22,188 bases of DNA from Bacilli bacterium (GTDB taxonomy: Bacteria; Bacillota_I; Bacilli_A; RF39; UBA660): the NCBI GenBank assembly GCA_900757295.1, contig CAAENH010000099.1, positions 1-22,188 of the forward strand, written 5' to 3'. Of the stretch, positions 20,911-22,188 are shown one piece after another. The stretch's first letter is position 1; the number at the start of each line of letters is the position of its first letter. The translations under genes and the position numbers were made by a program. Below the pieces are notes generated by a model. That model ran no database searches, had not been told where the DNA came from, and saw nothing but the letters and a program-made list of their open reading frames with translations.

Positions 20911-21696
20911 ATGAAAAAGTATCAAATATCACAGTTTATATGTTTCTTTATAATTTTTTGCTTAGGGGCGGCTTTAATGATATATCCTTCATTAGGATTC
21001 AAAAATATTAATCAATTATTTTTCTTGATTATGCTTATTTACGGATTTTTAAGCTATGTTTTATATATGTTAATTAGAAGAAAAGATGATTATGAATATC
21101 TTTATATATCTTTAGCTTCAGTAATAATAGCAATGATAGAAGTATTTTTACCAAAAGAAAATGTTAATTTGGTGTTATCTTTATCACTAGTAGGATGGAT
21201 GTCACTAGTTGCAATTATAAAATTAATAAAAGTAGATTATTATCATGATCGAAATGACATATTATGGTTTGTTAGATCTATTACGTTTGTTTTATTTTTA
21301 ATAATAGGTACGTTAACAGCTGTTAATCTTTACTACAACATTGAAATTCAATCTTTAATGTTAGGATTCTTTTTGATTAGCGTTTCGATTTTAGAAGTAT
21401 TTGATCCGGTAGCAGATTTCTTAGTAAATCATAAGATAAAAAAGATAACTAAAAATATCAAACCAATAACTATTAAAGAAAAAGTAGAAGTTAAACCAAT
21501 TAAAGAAAGTAAAATAGTAAAAAGTGAAGTGAAAACTAAACCAAAAACTGTTAGTTCTAAAAATAAGAATCATTCAAGTTCTGTTAAAAAAACTACAACT
21601 AAATCAAAAACAACTAATGCAGGAAAGAAAAAGACAAGTAGTAAAAAAACTACTACTAAACCAAAAAGTGTTACTAAAGTATCATCTAAAAAGTGA
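20911..21696 (+). CDS. Six-helix membrane protein with a Lys/Ser/Thr-rich tail
   Basis: The product has 261 residues. Residues 1-165 contain about six hydrophobic helices (near 9-25, 33-56, 66-84, 88-107, 119-140 and 147-164), paired by short loops like the HdeD/DUF308 family, whose function is poorly known. Residues about 170-261 are a highly basic, low-complexity tail, first with a VKPIKESKIVKSEVKTKPK pattern and then many K, S and T in KKTTTKSKTT-type repeats. It resembles histone-H1-like or nucleic-acid/polyanion-binding tails and would lie in the cytoplasm if the helix count is even. The ATG at 20911 is chosen because AGAAGAGG is about 8 bases upstream; the ATG at 20902 overlaps it. Confidence 0.65.
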   Translation: MKKYQISQFICFFIIFCLGAALMIYPSLGFKNINQLFFLIMLIYGFLSYVLYMLIRRKDDYEYLYISLASVIIAMIEVFLPKENVNLVLSLSLVGWMSLVAIIKLIKVDYYHDRNDILWFVRSITFVLFLIIGTLTAVNLYYNIEIQSLMLGFFLISVSILEVFDPVADFLVNHKIKKITKNIKPITIKEKVEVKPIKESKIVKSEVKTKPKTVSSKNKNHSSSVKKTTTKSKTTNAGKKKTSSKKTTTKPKSVTKVSSKK

Positions 21697-21707
21697 TGAT
21701 ATTTTTT
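21680..21707 (+). terminator. Terminator after the Lys-tail gene
   Basis: TATCATC (21680-21686) pairs with GATGATA (21695-21701) around an 8-base loop, followed by six T; the TGA stop lies at the loop edge. Confidence 0.7.
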
Positions 21708-21793
21708 CTTTGTAAAGTTTTGTAAAAAATATTGTAATAAATTGAATAAGTGCCAGTGAATATAGTAAGATATGAATGTAAGGGTGTGATATA

Positions 21794-21988
21794 ATGCTTT
21801 ATCCATCAATTGATAAATTATTAAAAATTGTGGATTCTAAGTATAAGCTAGTTCACGTTTCTTCTTATCGCAGTAAACAAATGCTTGAAAATAGACATTT
21901 TCAAATGAAAGAAGAAGAATATAAAAATAAAAAGGAACTTGGAAGAGCTTTAGAAGAAATAGAAAAGGGATTAATTAAAATTTCATAA
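21794..21988 (+). CDS. rpoZ: RNA polymerase omega subunit
   Basis: The product has 64 residues: MLYPSIDKLLKIVDSKYKLVHVSSYRSKQM is the Gram-positive omega N-terminus ('MLYPSIDxLLxKVDSKYxLVxxAAKRARQL'), followed by the expected acidic and helical C-terminus (LGRALEEIEKGLIKI). Omega assists assembly of the beta-prime subunit. The usual Ala-Lys-Arg-Ala after the second strand reads SSYRSKQ here, so this is a divergent copy. GGTGTG precedes the ATG. gmk and priA, the frequent neighbours, are not visible on the left; the right side runs off the window. Confidence 0.88.
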   Translation: MLYPSIDKLLKIVDSKYKLVHVSSYRSKQMLENRHFQMKEEEYKNKKELGRALEEIEKGLIKIS

Positions 21989-22007
21989 TTTAGTTAATTC
22001 TTTTTTT
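21968..22007 (+). terminator. Terminator overlapping the rpoZ end
   Basis: GGATTAATTAAA (21968-21979) pairs with TTTAGTTAATTC (21989-22000), with two G-U pairs, around a 9-base loop containing the stop, followed by seven T. Confidence 0.7.
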
Positions 22008-22052
22008 ATTAAATTGTGTTAAAATAAATATTAGTTAAATGGAGGGATTATA

Positions 22053-22188
22053 ATGGAAGATGATCAAATAAAATTGGCTGCAACATTACCAAGCGTTCAG
22101 TTAGCAAGACTACTTCTATCTTTAAAACAAGCTGGTTGTAGTGAAGATAAAATAATTGATCTATTTGAGCAAAGAATAATTAATTTAA
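22053..22188 (+). CDS. Start of an unknown protein (3' truncated by window edge)
   Basis: 45 codons are visible from the ATG at 22053, with GGAGGG 8 bases upstream, and the frame stays open to the window end. The start MEDDQIKLAATLPSVQLARLL is followed by a helical, amphipathic segment (SLKQAGCSEDKIIDLFEQRII). I cannot assign a family from this part. It is separated from rpoZ by a terminator, and TGT directly before TAAAAT near 22017-22025 may be an extended -10 box. Confidence 0.55.
   Translation, partial: MEDDQIKLAATLPSVQLARLLLSLKQAGCSEDKIIDLFEQRIINL

Noticed and set aside
21570..21809. Minus-strand open frame opposite the Lys-rich tail
   Set aside because: Open only because the opposite strand is Lys/Thr repeats; its translation is a hydrophobic low-complexity shadow.

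Overview
The window is a compact, very AT-rich stretch of a Bacillota (Firmicutes) chromosome. The best fit is a reduced, gut-type Bacilli lineage of the RF39/Erysipelotrichales kind; this is inferred from base composition and gene content and was not tested by phylogeny. TGA is used as a stop codon (for example the DUF177 gene at 2581-2583), so this is not the Mycoplasma code. Many small groups of genes match Bacillus subtilis neighbourhoods: ylbM/ylbN/rpmF/ylbD/ylbE, nfo/DUF2624, and nusB/xseA/xseB/spoIVB.

Layout. Positions 1-908 hold the C-terminal part of a YfhO-like membrane protein. Next come tmcAL (minus strand), ylbN (DUF177) with rpmF, then ylbD-ylbE. Between rpmF and ylbD the minus strand carries a candidate structured RNA of about 118 nt with its own promoter and terminator (2846-2963). 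Positions 3676-5647 hold three separately transcribed envelope genes: a type IV pilin-like protein, a zinc-ribbon membrane protein and a lipoprotein. Positions 5696-7497 hold nfo, an unknown gene, and a DUF2624 gene facing them. Positions 7573-10568 hold a class B penicillin-binding protein, rpmG (L33), a 75-codon unknown gene and efp. Positions 10639-13158 hold an orphan protein that may be related to large-polyvalent-protein domains, a pilin-like protein with Asp at +5, and a large secreted surface protein. Positions 13207-17072 hold nusB, a HipA-like kinase gene, xseA, xseB and a spoIVB-type protease. Positions 17157-17786 hold five tRNA genes: Leu on the minus strand, and Ser, fMet, Asp and Phe on the plus strand. 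Positions 17938-20513 hold a Bax-inhibitor-1 family membrane protein and asnB behind an asparagine T-box. The window ends with a thioredoxin-fold protein lacking cysteines, a membrane protein with a lysine-rich tail, rpoZ, and the start of an unknown gene.

Most of the window is housekeeping: translation (L32, L33, EF-P, tRNAs, TmcAL), DNA repair (Nfo, Exo VII), transcription (NusB, omega), cell wall synthesis (PBP) and asparagine synthesis. Transcription units are short. Sigma-A-type promoters often sit inside or just after the previous terminator hairpin, and hairpins often include the stop codon. The least explained items are the minus-strand RNA at 2846-2963, the HipA-like kinase embedded between nusB and xseA, the pilin-like/surface-protein pair at 11321-13158, and several small unknown proteins.
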